From Candidatus Aminicenantota bacterium (lineage in GTDB: Bacteria; Acidobacteriota; Aminicenantia; Aminicenantales; Aminicenantaceae), in contig WJMT01000070.1 in NCBI GenBank assembly GCA_014727835.1, positions 1 through 64,000 of the forward strand: DNA of 64,000 nt, given 5' to 3'. The notes below the pieces were generated by a model. It was given only the letters and a program-made list of their open reading frames with translations. It was not told where the DNA came from and did not search any database. The position numbers and the translations under genes were made by a program. This document shows positions 24,581 through 33,690 of this stretch, in pieces. Numbering within the stretch: position 1 is the stretch's first letter; the number at the start of each line of letters is the position of its first letter.

Positions 24581-25719
24581 AATTCGAATCCGAAGCCAGC
24601 TCCGAAGTGAATCCCACCGATGTCGAACTCTCCAGATTTGGATTCGATCTGGCAGTAACGATAATTAACATAAAGGTCAAACACCAAATTTTCAGCTGCT
24701 TTGAGAAAAAACCCTGCCTGACCGATAATGCCGATTTGACGGTTCTTTATCTCTTCAGCCAAATGGATATCCTGATATTGATGATATCCCAATCCTCCGC
24801 CCAGATAGGGATTGATCATTCCTTTGTTGAATCTTATCTTTAAGCCCGCTTCCAGCGGAATGATTCTGATTTTTCGGTCCGTCCCCTGTTCCGGATCCAA
24901 TGCAACTCTGGTGTAATTTTTGAAAGCCATCCAGAATTCAACATAATTTCCAATACCGATGTTGATTTCAGCGCCCTCCATAAAGCTGGTTTGAAATTGG
25001 TTTCTGAGGTTTTCATCTGAGAATCGATATAAACTTCCCAAAGCTTCTATCCTGATGAATTTTTTTTCTTCCTTTTTCTGTGCCTCCTGCATCTCTTTGA
25101 GGATGGCATTGGACTCCTCTAGTAGTGACCGGGTTTCCTGGAGTGCTGTAGTGAGTGTCCGGGTTTGTTCGAGGAATTTTTTCTCCAGGTCTTCAATGTC
25201 TTTTTTTTGCACTGTGGTTTGAATTTTCGAAGTGACCTCTTTTGTTGCTTTTTGAGGTTCTTGATTTTTAGAAGGGTCGGGTCTCAGCTCTTTTTGCTTC
25301 CGATTCCTTTTTTCAAATGGGAATAGCACTGTGATGCCTTCTGGTGATTCCGAGATTTTGTAGTCGGGAATGTCCTTTGTAAAATCAAACACGATTCTGG
25401 CGATGTTCGATTTGTACATACCGGTCCGAATGGATTTGATCTCCGGGTACTCCACCTGATAATAACGGTTTGATTTGATATTCTCGATTCCGTACAAGTC
25501 GACCACAAGACGGTTGGGTTCAGAGAGTTCAAACTGGTGAAGAGATGAATACGGGTCACTCAAGATTTTGACCATGAAGCAATCGGCTTGGAAAGAAAAC
25601 AGGATATCCTTTAAAAAGGGGAACTCTCTGGTTAAAGGCCTATCTAAAGAAGGGGATAGAGAGGGAAGGAGGATGACTATCATCACGATTCTTGAAAGAA
25701 TATTCCCAATTTTTTTCAT
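24577..25719 (-). CDS. AMIN-domain outer-membrane beta-barrel protein
   Basis: 380 residues. Signal peptide about 1-25; an AMIN-like domain (about 40-130; FELSEPNRLVVDLYGIE and IARIVFDFTKDIPDYKI), which in other proteins binds peptidoglycan or pilus secretin; a Lys/Glu linker; a coiled coil (about 175-220); and a C-terminal barrel of about 160 residues with alternating strands, Gly-rich turns (INPYLGGGLGYHQY) and a terminal Phe, the usual C-terminal residue of outer-membrane barrels. The architecture could tie the outer membrane to the cell wall (inference). It is convergent with the DUF4013-like gene, overlapping by 4 bases. Confidence 0.78.
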   Translation of the reverse strand: MKKIGNILSRIVMIVILLPSLSPSLDRPLTREFPFLKDILFSFQADCFMVKILSDPYSSLHQFELSEPNRLVVDLYGIENIKSNRYYQVEYPEIKSIRTGMYKSNIARIVFDFTKDIPDYKISESPEGITVLFPFEKRNRKQKELRPDPSKNQEPQKATKEVTSKIQTTVQKKDIEDLEKKFLEQTRTLTTALQETRSLLEESNAILKEMQEAQKKEEKKFIRIEALGSLYRFSDENLRNQFQTSFMEGAEINIGIGNYVEFWMAFKNYTRVALDPEQGTDRKIRIIPLEAGLKIRFNKGMINPYLGGGLGYHQYQDIHLAEEIKNRQIGIIGQAGFFLKAAENLVFDLYVNYRYCQIESKSGEFDIGGIHFGAGFGFEF

Positions 25720-25888
25720 GTTCAGATATCCTATTCTAATAAATATCTTTCATTTATACTAGCCTGAAGTTCAAAAAAAGACAATGATGATTGAAGCACC
25801 TAAAAAAGTGAAGTGTTCCGATTGTCATTTACAATAACCTTTTATGTCACTGAGGAAAAATGAAAGATTCCCATATCAACATTTTCGG

Positions 25889-25957
25889 ATGAATCGGTCA
25901 GGCTGGGCCTGTTCAGACGAATGGCTTTTGAAAAACCTTGAATATCGCAAAAAATGA
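25889..25957 (+). pseudogene. Possible 3' remnant of a sugar isomerase gene
   Basis: The region 25720-26031 (312 bases) has no complete gene. Read in frame up to the TGA at 25955-25957 it gives a C-terminus LLKNLEYRKK, close to ALKNILGYRRK at the end of the isomerase at 14545-15537. The DNA around both stops is also alike: TATCGCAAAAAATGAAATGA here against TATCGCAGAAAATAAAATGA there. The fragment is only about 23 codons, so this is a weak call. Confidence 0.25.
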
Positions 25958-25966
25958 AATGATAAT
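25938..25966 (+). promoter_or_regulatory. Possible promoter of the creatininase-family gene
   Basis: TTGAAT (25938-25943) and GATAAT (25961-25966) are spaced by 17 bases, with 4 and 5 matches to consensus. The predicted start near 25973 gives a leader of about 60 bases to the ATG at 26032. Confidence 0.4.
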
Positions 25967-26031
25967 AAAAGTATCATAGCCATTTCTTTTTTATGAAGGA
26001 GCCAGAAAGAATGGCTTTAGGGAGGAAAACA

Positions 26032-26874
26032 ATGAATTCAAAAACAACGCGATTTTTGATCAGCATCTTATTTTTGTGGTTATGGATCATTCTTCATGCT
26101 CTATTCATTTCCGCGGAAAAACAACCATCACCAAGAGAAATGAACATGATGACATGGAAGCAGTTTCAAGAGTGTGTTCCCGGACAGATCGAAACGGTTT
26201 TGCTTCCTGTGGGGTCTCTTGAGCCGCACGGAGTGATTCCTAATGGAACAGATAACTTAGCCCCACAAGTCATGAGTCAACAGATCGCTCAAGCAGTGAA
26301 CGCACTCATTGCTCCCACTCTGAATTATGGAGTGACACCCAGGATGAAGGCCTATGCTGGTGCGGTGTCTGTAAATCCCGAATCTTATCAGCCTTTTGTA
26401 GAGGATATCCTCATAGGTCTGGCCGAACAAGGATTCAAAAACATCATTGTACTGAACGGGCACGGAGGAAATACGAAATTTCTGCACCAAGCGGTTTTAA
26501 AGGTATCAAGCCGATGCAAAGTCAGGATCTTGGTGGTGAATTGGTGGAGCCTTGCGTCAGATGAAACCCAGGAGGTTTTTGGGGAAAGCGGAGGACATGC
26601 TGGAAATAACGAGACTGCTTATATTCAAGCTGTTTTCCCTGAACACATTCATCCGGAACAGTATCATGATGATATGGCCACCGTGAATGCAAGGGGTGAT
26701 TCCTGGTATGCGGTTCCGGTCCCGTCTTCAATAGGGCTTTATGAAAAAGGACAAGGATGTCCCACCTTTGATAAGAAACAGGCTCAAGAATATTTTCAAA
26801 AAGTGAACCACAAGGTGGCAAGCTTTATCAAGGAAATGATCAATAAGTGGGATATGGCGGATTTATATCGCTGA
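26032..26874 (+). CDS. Exported creatininase-family amidohydrolase
   Basis: 280 residues with a Sec signal (about 1-30) followed by a creatininase-fold domain. Metal-site motifs are visible: GSLEPHG (Glu, His), NGTDN (Asp), NGHGGN (His) and GGHAGNNETA (Glu). The family includes creatininase, mycofactocin MftE-type peptidases and FAPy deformylase-type amidases, so the substrate is open. Export is uncommon for this family. ATG 26032 has GGGAGG 6 bases upstream and puts the signal peptide at the N-terminus; in-frame ATGs at 26011 (AAGGAG 9 bases before) and 25993 are possible. The 3' end overlaps the convergent DUF5107 gene by 12 bases. Confidence 0.85.
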   Translation: MNSKTTRFLISILFLWLWIILHALFISAEKQPSPREMNMMTWKQFQECVPGQIETVLLPVGSLEPHGVIPNGTDNLAPQVMSQQIAQAVNALIAPTLNYGVTPRMKAYAGAVSVNPESYQPFVEDILIGLAEQGFKNIIVLNGHGGNTKFLHQAVLKVSSRCKVRILVVNWWSLASDETQEVFGESGGHAGNNETAYIQAVFPEHIHPEQYHDDMATVNARGDSWYAVPVPSSIGLYEKGQGCPTFDKKQAQEYFQKVNHKVASFIKEMINKWDMADLYR

Positions 26875-29800
26875 ATGAGAAGAATACCAAGAAGCCCAGG
26901 TGTGATTGAGGTTGAGTTCAATTGTTTTTTGAAATTCTTGTTGGGCCTTTTGAGTCCGTCCTTTTCCTAAATAGCCCAGTCCCAAAAGAAAGTGGAGGCG
27001 GGCTTTTTGATCGGAAGCAGACTGCAGAGAGCCGAATTTGATGAAAAACTCTGAAAAATTTTCCTTTTCTAGGCGGTCTTGGGCCGTTTGGATGAGATGA
27101 TCGAGTTTGTTTTCAGATTGTTTGGATAAGCCCAGATGGTCCATACAAAGGGCCTGGTAAAAGCTGAGGTCAGAAAAGTCTGGCACTTTTTGAGTCAAGG
27201 ATTTTTTGAAATGGGACATGGCTTGGGCTTTTTTCCCAATTTTGGCATAAGCTTGACCAATAAAATAGTGGATTTTCGCTTCCTGGCCGCCTTGATAGGG
27301 TTTTCCTACTTCCTGATTTTGAGGATATTTGAGAGCTGCGCGGTAGTCGGAAAGGGCTTTATTATATTCTCCTGATACAAAGTGATCGTATCCTCTAAGA
27401 AGATGGGCATCAACATGGTGATGGTGGATTTGACCTCCTCCTTCCCAGACATGGAAATGATGGGTGTTCATAAGGCGGATAGCGCGGTCATAATGGCCCA
27501 GTTGAACCAAGAGCGATATCTCACGGATCAATGCATCACTGCTGTCCTTGACTGTTTTGTGGTATTTATTGAGAAGAGAAAGCCTGAACTCAGGGCTTTT
27601 TTTAGCCAGTTCATAGATTTGATCTAACTCCAGAAAAAGCCGGGCATGCTGTTGAGTCAACTCTATTGCAGTTTCCATGCTCCGGAGGGCCTGGGGGATG
27701 TTTTTTTCAATCCGGACATAAGCCAGTCCCAGATTACGGTGGACCATGAAATCTGCAGGGTCGATCTGGCTTGATTTTTCCCAGAAAAAGATAGCTTTTC
27801 TCGGTTGGTGCTCAAAGAAGCAGTTACCGAGATAATAGGCAGCTTTGGCATCCTCTGGATGCTTTTCCAAAGCATGAAGAAGGACAGGGATGGTTTCTGT
27901 TCTGAAAGGAAAACCGTATTTTGAAGACAACTGAGATGCTTTTTGATAGTGAAGGGCAGAGTCTGAGGATTGTTTGTTTTTTTGATAAAAGAAGCCCAGA
28001 TAGTAATGAGTTAGGGGATGGGGATTTTCGATTTTATGATATCTCCTCAATACGTCTATGGCCTCATCATTAAAACCGCTGTTTCCATAATCCAGCGCCA
28101 GTTCAAGATAAGACTGGACTGAGCCGCGCATCAAATGTGTCAATTCAATTGAAATCCGTTCTGCTTGGCGCATCCGATCCTGATCACAAAGAGTCAGATA
28201 GAGTTCATTTTTTGCCCAAAAGTCAAGGGGATTGGACTGCAAAGACCTCAGGGCCAGTTGTTTTGCTTTCTTGAGATGATCTGTCTTTCTCATCAATACG
28301 GTGAGTAAATTTAATTTTTTGGCTGATTTTTCAGTAGAAGACAAGGGGCCTGTTAGGTATTTCAATGCTTTATCATAATCTCCATTGATGCAGCTGATTT
28401 CGGCCAGTTGATAAGTCCCTGCAGAACTCCAAGCATGGTCCCAAGTGGCTTTGGCAAATGATTCTTTGGCTTGAGAGAGATTTCCCAGCTTTCTCAGTGC
28501 AAATCCCAGATAGTAATATGCCTTGGCGTTTCGAGGATGAGTGTGGTTGTGAGTCACTCTTTCCAAAGCGCGGTTCAAACATTCCTGGGCTTTTTGGTAT
28601 CTTGCTGCTTTGATATGAAGGATTCCCAGGGCTGTGTTTGTTCGGGAGTCATATAAATCCCGGTCCAGAGCTTCTTGGTAATAGGAAAAGGCATTAATCC
28701 GGGGATTATGGAACTGTTCCAGTCTGGAACCAGTTAAATAGAGCTGCTCAATAGTCTTGATTTTTTCAGGGGGAAGCGGAGGCTTGACAGGCTCAGGTTG
28801 ATGCTCTGATGTTGTTCTGATAGGGGAATGAGAGATCAATTCCTGGCCTTGTTTGGTTGTGACTCTGACGGCCAAGTTGTTTTTTGAAATCCCATTGGAC
28901 AACCTGATTTCATGCTGGTAAGGATTCCCTGGTCCAATGTCAGCTTTGAGTGTGGATATCTTTTCTTCTCCAGACCAAAAGACAATGCTCACCTCTTCTC
29001 TGTATCGGGTGAGATTTAGGCTGATTTTGGCTTCATTTTTCTCAGCAAATTCAAGGTTTAATGCTGCTTCTGTATTCGCTGCTTTCACCCCTCCCATTTT
29101 TTGGAGAGGATACCAGAATTGTTGAATGATTTTTCTCTCATAGGGTTGGATCCAGCTGTAATCTGGTTGATTGTCTGAAAATGCTCCCACCATCAATTCA
29201 ATATAAGGTCCGTCTTTGTCTGTCAGCATTTTCTCCCACATTCGGCCTTTTTCGCCTGTCCCCCAGTTCCATAGTTTTTTACCAGGGACCGAATGATGGT
29301 CTGCCCAATGGATAAGACCGGCTTGTTTCCCGTGGTCGTATCCTGCTAAAAAGTCTCCTTTGCTTTTCCAGGCGAAAAAAGAGGTGGGAGCTGGATGATT
29401 TTTCCACCAGCTGATATCCACTCCGCGTGAATAGTCTACCCGGTGGTAAAACTCTCTGGAAATAGGCCAGTGAGTGAATTGGTTTTTTCCGTGATACGTG
29501 GCAAATTGAGTATCAGAAGGAAAGATGACTTGATAATCCTTATTTGCATGCACAGCGACATTAGCCCAATAGAGAAAAGAATGCGCCAAAGGAGTCCGGT
29601 TGATCAAATGGACTGATGCCTCAATATAAGATCTGTTGGGATAGAGAGACAGGCCGATCACCCATTTCATTCTGTGCATCAATTCCAGTTCTCCGATCCA
29701 TATGGTTTTGCTTCCGTCTGGATTTTCAGTGATAGTATGATCAACGGCCATAAAGGAAGTGGGTCTGTGGTGATGAGGAAAGTCCCACTCGATGCCCCCA

Positions 29801-30252
29801 GAAGTCCATGCTCCCAGCATACCGATCAGGGCTGGTTTTATCACAGATTGACGGTAAATGAGGTCGTAGTTATTGGTCTTATCCAGGATGGAGAAAAGTT
29901 TGCCACCTAATTCCGGAAGAACACACAGTCTCAGATATTTGTTTTCCAAATAGAGAGCTCGGTATGTTTTTGTTTTCTTTGTCTCTGTCAGTTTGTCATG
30001 AAGAGGATAAGGATAGACCCTTCCTTGGGCTCCTTGATAGGCTCTTCCATTGTAGAAAATGGGGAATGGATCTGGTTTCCCGGTGAGATAAGTGGGGATT
30101 TTGATGTCCTCTTCCCATGCTTTGACGGACTGTTTTCTGAGCAAACAGCGGCTGCTGGAAAGACCAGGAAATAAAAAAAGAATGACAAATAAAGTCCCAA
30201 GAAATGATATAAGGAAATTTTCAGGATTTGTTCTGATTGTCTTTGATGACAT
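26863..30252 (-). CDS. DUF5107 domain protein with long TPR array
   Basis: About 1129 residues with an N-terminal hydrophobic signal/anchor (about 12-32). Residues about 45-400 form a DUF5107 domain, recognised from LCVLPELGGKLFSILDKTNNYDLIYRQ and GMLGAWTSGGIEWDFPHHHRPTSF. This domain resembles aldose-epimerase/galactose-mutarotase-like sandwiches and is known mostly from Bacteroidota, Acidobacteriota and Aminicenantes-type genomes near glycan genes. From about 500 to the end there are 12 or more TPR units. It is the last gene of the nag operon and overlaps nagB by about 32 bases. I use ATG 30252 because GAGG is 6 bases upstream; ATGs at 30255 and 30264 are in frame. It may bind or process glycan fragments outside the cytoplasm (inference). 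Confidence 0.85.
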   Translation of the reverse strand: MSSKTIRTNPENFLISFLGTLFVILFLFPGLSSSRCLLRKQSVKAWEEDIKIPTYLTGKPDPFPIFYNGRAYQGAQGRVYPYPLHDKLTETKKTKTYRALYLENKYLRLCVLPELGGKLFSILDKTNNYDLIYRQSVIKPALIGMLGAWTSGGIEWDFPHHHRPTSFMAVDHTITENPDGSKTIWIGELELMHRMKWVIGLSLYPNRSYIEASVHLINRTPLAHSFLYWANVAVHANKDYQVIFPSDTQFATYHGKNQFTHWPISREFYHRVDYSRGVDISWWKNHPAPTSFFAWKSKGDFLAGYDHGKQAGLIHWADHHSVPGKKLWNWGTGEKGRMWEKMLTDKDGPYIELMVGAFSDNQPDYSWIQPYERKIIQQFWYPLQKMGGVKAANTEAALNLEFAEKNEAKISLNLTRYREEVSIVFWSGEEKISTLKADIGPGNPYQHEIRLSNGISKNNLAVRVTTKQGQELISHSPIRTTSEHQPEPVKPPLPPEKIKTIEQLYLTGSRLEQFHNPRINAFSYYQEALDRDLYDSRTNTALGILHIKAARYQKAQECLNRALERVTHNHTHPRNAKAYYYLGFALRKLGNLSQAKESFAKATWDHAWSSAGTYQLAEISCINGDYDKALKYLTGPLSSTEKSAKKLNLLTVLMRKTDHLKKAKQLALRSLQSNPLDFWAKNELYLTLCDQDRMRQAERISIELTHLMRGSVQSYLELALDYGNSGFNDEAIDVLRRYHKIENPHPLTHYYLGFFYQKNKQSSDSALHYQKASQLSSKYGFPFRTETIPVLLHALEKHPEDAKAAYYLGNCFFEHQPRKAIFFWEKSSQIDPADFMVHRNLGLAYVRIEKNIPQALRSMETAIELTQQHARLFLELDQIYELAKKSPEFRLSLLNKYHKTVKDSSDALIREISLLVQLGHYDRAIRLMNTHHFHVWEGGGQIHHHHVDAHLLRGYDHFVSGEYNKALSDYRAALKYPQNQEVGKPYQGGQEAKIHYFIGQAYAKIGKKAQAMSHFKKSLTQKVPDFSDLSFYQALCMDHLGLSKQSENKLDHLIQTAQDRLEKENFSEFFIKFGSLQSASDQKARLHFLLGLGYLGKGRTQKAQQEFQKTIELNLNHTWASWYSSHSAI

Positions 30253-31015
30253 CATTGACCTCATTTTTATGATTCCACACCCATTTGTAATAGTCTTTTT
30301 TGCTTAAAAACACAGCGGCTTTTTCATCTATGATGATTTTGGCTTGCTTGTGAAATTGAAGTATAGAGGCAGGACAGGAAGATGAAATGGGGCCCTCAAC
30401 AGCTCTGGATATGGCAACCGCCTTTTCTTCACCGGAAGCGACCAGAATGACCTCTCTGGAGTCCATTATAGTGCCGATTCCCATGGTAATGGCGAACCGG
30501 GCTCCTTTTTTTGGGCCAAAGTTGTCTTTGAGCGTGGTCTCAGTCAAGGTCTTGACTCGGGTCCTGGCCTGCAGGGAGGAAGAGGGTTCATTGAATCCGA
30601 TGTGTCCTTCTCTTCCTATGCCAAGAAGCTGAAGGTCGATCCCGCCTGATTTTTTGATCTTATGTTCGTATTCCCTGCATGCAAGGTCAATATTTGTGGG
30701 ACGGGAAGGAGGGATGTGGGTGTTTTGGGCAGGGATGTTTATGTGAGAAAAAAGATGATGATTCATATAAGAATGAAATGTGATAGACTCTTCGGGGTCG
30801 AATCCGATGTATTCATCCAAATTGAAACTTTTGACCTTTTTGAAATTGACTTTGCCCAGTTGATATGCCTGGACAACTTTTTCATAGATTCCGAGCATGG
30901 TGTTTCCTGTAGCGAGTCCTAAAACAATATCCGGTTTTTTTTGAACAGCTGAAACAATCCTGGCGGAGACTTCGTGACTGACCTGTTCATAAGAGGGAAG
31001 AATGATGATTTCCAT
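30221..31015 (-). CDS. nagB: Glucosamine-6-phosphate deaminase
   Basis: 264 residues, near the 266 of E. coli NagB. It converts glucosamine-6-phosphate to fructose-6-phosphate and ammonia in the cytoplasm. Visible hallmarks: LGLATGNTMLGIYEKV (phosphate loop), KSFNLDEYIGFDPEESITFHSYMNHHLF, LLGIGREGHIGFNEPSSSL (catalytic Asp-to-Gly region with the GxxGHIGFNEP motif), and AITMGIGTIMDSREVILVASG. Its ATG immediately follows the stop of the phosphohexomutase gene. Its 3' end overlaps the DUF5107 gene. With nagA in the same operon it completes N-acetylglucosamine catabolism. Confidence 0.96.
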   Translation of the reverse strand: MEIIILPSYEQVSHEVSARIVSAVQKKPDIVLGLATGNTMLGIYEKVVQAYQLGKVNFKKVKSFNLDEYIGFDPEESITFHSYMNHHLFSHINIPAQNTHIPPSRPTNIDLACREYEHKIKKSGGIDLQLLGIGREGHIGFNEPSSSLQARTRVKTLTETTLKDNFGPKKGARFAITMGIGTIMDSREVILVASGEEKAVAISRAVEGPISSSCPASILQFHKQAKIIIDEKAAVFLSKKDYYKWVWNHKNEVNDVIKDNQNKS

Positions 31016-32353
31016 TTACAAACACTCCTTGATCTCAGAATATATAGACTCGACCAAACGATCATTTTTCCCTTCAATGATGATCCTCATCACAGGCTCT
31101 GTGTTTGAAGGCCGGACATGTAGCCAAAAATCAGGATACTCCACTTTTAATCCATCCTCAGTGTTGGTCTGGCCTTGATCGAACTTTGCTTGAATGAGGT
31201 GGAGTATTCTTTTTCTGTCGTTGAAATTGGCTTTGATTTTGTCCTTGATCATTTTGTAGTAAGGGAGAGCGCTTTTAAGCTGGGATGTCTTTTTTCCTGA
31301 AACAGCCAGGTATTCCAAAATCAAAGCCATCCCAACGAAACTGTCTCTGCAGGCGTGTATGTCAGCGGCAATGATCCCTCCGTTTCCTTCTCCTCCGATT
31401 TTTGAACCGGTATCCAACATTTTTTTGGAAACATTGATTTCTCCCACTTTTGTTCGGATCAGCTCCACCCCTGCTTTTTCAGAGATGTCTTGAATGACCC
31501 GGGATGTGGAGAGGTTGATCACAACAGGAGTTTTTTGTTTGTGGTTCAAATAGTATTGAATGGCTAGAGCCAGAGTGTATTCTTCTCCGATGGGACTTCC
31601 TTTTTCATCCACGACAGCCAGTCTATCTGCATCCGCATCCTGAGCAAATCCAATGTCTGCTCCATGTTTTTTCACAGATTCAGACAGAGCCGTGATGTTT
31701 TGCGGCAGAGGTTCCGGATTTCTGGGAAATCCATTGGACAAACCACAATTGATGCACTTGACTTCGACTCCCAATTGTTCCAAAAAGCTTTTCACATAAG
31801 GAGAGGCGGCCCCTCCGCAGGGGTCCACGATGACTTTCAGCTGTTTGTTTGCAATCAGATCTCCCTGAATGAAATCAAGGATCTTGGTTTCATGGATTTG
31901 GAAGGGGTGGCCCTCTTTTTTAATGATTCCTGATTGAGCGACTCTTTTAAACCGTCCTTGGTAGTAATAATCCAGCAGTTCTTCCGCTTCATAAGGGGAG
32001 AGAAAAAAACCACCGTTTTTGATGAGTTTCAATGCATTCCATTCCACGGGATTGTGGGAGGCGGTTATAGAAATCCCTCCTCTCAAATGTTTTGATTTCA
32101 CATAGACCTGCAGAGATGGAATGGGAAGAATCCCCATATCCACGGGGATTGCCCCGCAGGAAAGCAAGCCAGAAAAAACAGCGTATTTGAGCATACTCCC
32201 GGAAGGTCTGGTGTCAGTAGCGACTCCGATCTCACCCTCACCTATAAAACTGGAAAAGGCCTCTGAAAATTTCAGAATCAATTGAGGGGTGAGGCTTTGA
32301 CCCACAATGCCCCTGATTCCGGAGATGCTGATTTTCAGGTCCGATGTTCTCAA
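31016..32353 (-). CDS. Phosphohexomutase (phosphoglucosamine/phosphomannomutase type), intact active site
   Basis: 445-residue alpha-D-phosphohexomutase. The four conserved sites are complete: SGIRGIVGQ at the N-terminus, catalytic phosphoserine in TASHNP (Ser99), metal loop DADADR (239-244), sugar loop GGEGNGG (near 310) and the phosphate-binding RPSNTEP near residue 420. It interconverts hexose- or hexosamine-1- and 6-phosphates. In this operon with nagA and nagB a phosphoglucosamine mutase role (linking catabolism to UDP-GlcNAc synthesis) is likely, but phosphomannomutase or glucomutase activity is not excluded. Its start overlaps the stop of the degenerate paralogue upstream by 4 bases (ATGA), so the two are translationally coupled. 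Confidence 0.92.
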   Translation of the reverse strand: MRTSDLKISISGIRGIVGQSLTPQLILKFSEAFSSFIGEGEIGVATDTRPSGSMLKYAVFSGLLSCGAIPVDMGILPIPSLQVYVKSKHLRGGISITASHNPVEWNALKLIKNGGFFLSPYEAEELLDYYYQGRFKRVAQSGIIKKEGHPFQIHETKILDFIQGDLIANKQLKVIVDPCGGAASPYVKSFLEQLGVEVKCINCGLSNGFPRNPEPLPQNITALSESVKKHGADIGFAQDADADRLAVVDEKGSPIGEEYTLALAIQYYLNHKQKTPVVINLSTSRVIQDISEKAGVELIRTKVGEINVSKKMLDTGSKIGGEGNGGIIAADIHACRDSFVGMALILEYLAVSGKKTSQLKSALPYYKMIKDKIKANFNDRKRILHLIQAKFDQGQTNTEDGLKVEYPDFWLHVRPSNTEPVMRIIIEGKNDRLVESIYSEIKECL

Positions 32354-33690
32354 GTTTCGATCCTTTCCTTGATTTCCTCTTCGATTGAATTCACGGATTC
32401 AAGGTCTTGGCCTTCGATCATGATACGCAAAATGAATTCAGTCAGAGAAGGCCTTATGATAAACCAGGCTTTTTTTCTGTCCACACGGATCCCGTCTGTA
32501 AAGTCGGGATGTTCTTTGGAATATTTGTCTTCGAGCTGGTCCATGACCCGGTATGTTTTCACTGGAGACACTTTGATTTTTATTTTCTTCCGGACCAAGT
32601 CCGGAAATGGAGAAATGATTTCAGAAAGTTTCTTCCTTTGTTTGGCCATGAGATCCAGTATCAAGGTCAATGAAAAGAGGGAATCGTATCCAGGAGAAAA
32701 AGGCAGGAAAGCAAAGCTCCCGCTTCCTTCGCCTCCTGCTTCAGCCCTCTCAGCAATCATGGTGTGGCAGACAGAAGATTGACCCACTCTGGTTTTCAAT
32801 ATTTTTATCCCGCAGATATCAGCGGCCCAATCCACTATGGAAGAGGTGGCCACTGTGGAAACCGCTGTGGTGATATTTTTCTTTAATGAAATCAGGCACA
32901 GAGGAAGGGTTGATTCTTCACTCAATGCCGCTCCTTTATCAGAGACCAGCGAAAGACGACTTCCGTCTGAATTCAATAGAAAACCAAGATCAGAATTTGT
33001 GGCTTTAACCACAGCTTGGGCTTGAGATGAATTCTCGATGGAGGGTTCAGGTGGATGGGAAAAAGGCTGGTCAATTTCATTGTTGATATAAACCATTTTC
33101 AGATTAAAAAATTCACTGTATGGTTTCAGGAAAGGAGAAACCGCCCCGTTGCACGGATCAGCTGTGATTTTGAATTTGGCTTTTCGAATCTCTGAACTGT
33201 CCACGACGCTGGAGAGGATTTTCAAATACGCATCCAAGGGAAATTCCTTTTTGCTGATGTGCCCCAGTTGATTCCAAGCAGCTTTATCAAAGGAGCCCGC
33301 TTCATAAACATTGAACACATTGTTTCCTTCTGCCGCTTCTAAATAGTGTCCTTCTTGATTGAGCAGCAATATGGCATTCCAAGGAGAAGGGTTGTGTCCG
33401 GCTGAAACAGATATTCCCCCCGAGAATTTGCTGTTTCTTAGTGAAAATTGAAGAAAAGGAGTGGGAAGTCTCCCATAGTCGATGCAATCAAGTCCGGAAG
33501 CCAAGACAGAAGAGATGGCTGACAGTGAGAGCATTCGGCTTGATTCTCGACAATCTCGACACAGAGCAACTGTTCCTTTTTCCAGATAGGAGGAAAAAGC
33601 CGAGGCAAATTGGGATGCGACTTCAACATTGAGGGCTCCCGGCACTTTCCCTCTAACGCCGGAAACAGAAATCCTCAGGCGGTCTTCCAA
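32350..33690 (-). CDS. Phosphohexomutase paralogue with degenerate active site (probable pseudoenzyme)
   Basis: 446 residues, colinear with the intact mutase that follows it, with SGVRGKVPG at the start and the same four-domain pattern. The catalytic sites have changed: TASHNP is SAGHNP (Gly98 in place of phosphoserine), metal loop DADADR is NSDGSR (240-245), sugar loop GEGNGG is GEGSGS, and RPSNTEP is RPSLTEF. Without the serine and most metal ligands, mutase chemistry is not expected. The reading frame is intact over its full length and tightly packed between nagA (16-base overlap) and the active mutase (4-base overlap), so the gene is kept. A regulatory or structural partner of the active paralogue is the simplest idea (inference). 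Confidence 0.88.
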   Translation of the reverse strand: MEDRLRISVSGVRGKVPGALNVEVASQFASAFSSYLEKGTVALCRDCRESSRMLSLSAISSVLASGLDCIDYGRLPTPFLQFSLRNSKFSGGISVSAGHNPSPWNAILLLNQEGHYLEAAEGNNVFNVYEAGSFDKAAWNQLGHISKKEFPLDAYLKILSSVVDSSEIRKAKFKITADPCNGAVSPFLKPYSEFFNLKMVYINNEIDQPFSHPPEPSIENSSQAQAVVKATNSDLGFLLNSDGSRLSLVSDKGAALSEESTLPLCLISLKKNITTAVSTVATSSIVDWAADICGIKILKTRVGQSSVCHTMIAERAEAGGEGSGSFAFLPFSPGYDSLFSLTLILDLMAKQRKKLSEIISPFPDLVRKKIKIKVSPVKTYRVMDQLEDKYSKEHPDFTDGIRVDRKKAWFIIRPSLTEFILRIMIEGQDLESVNSIEEEIKERIET

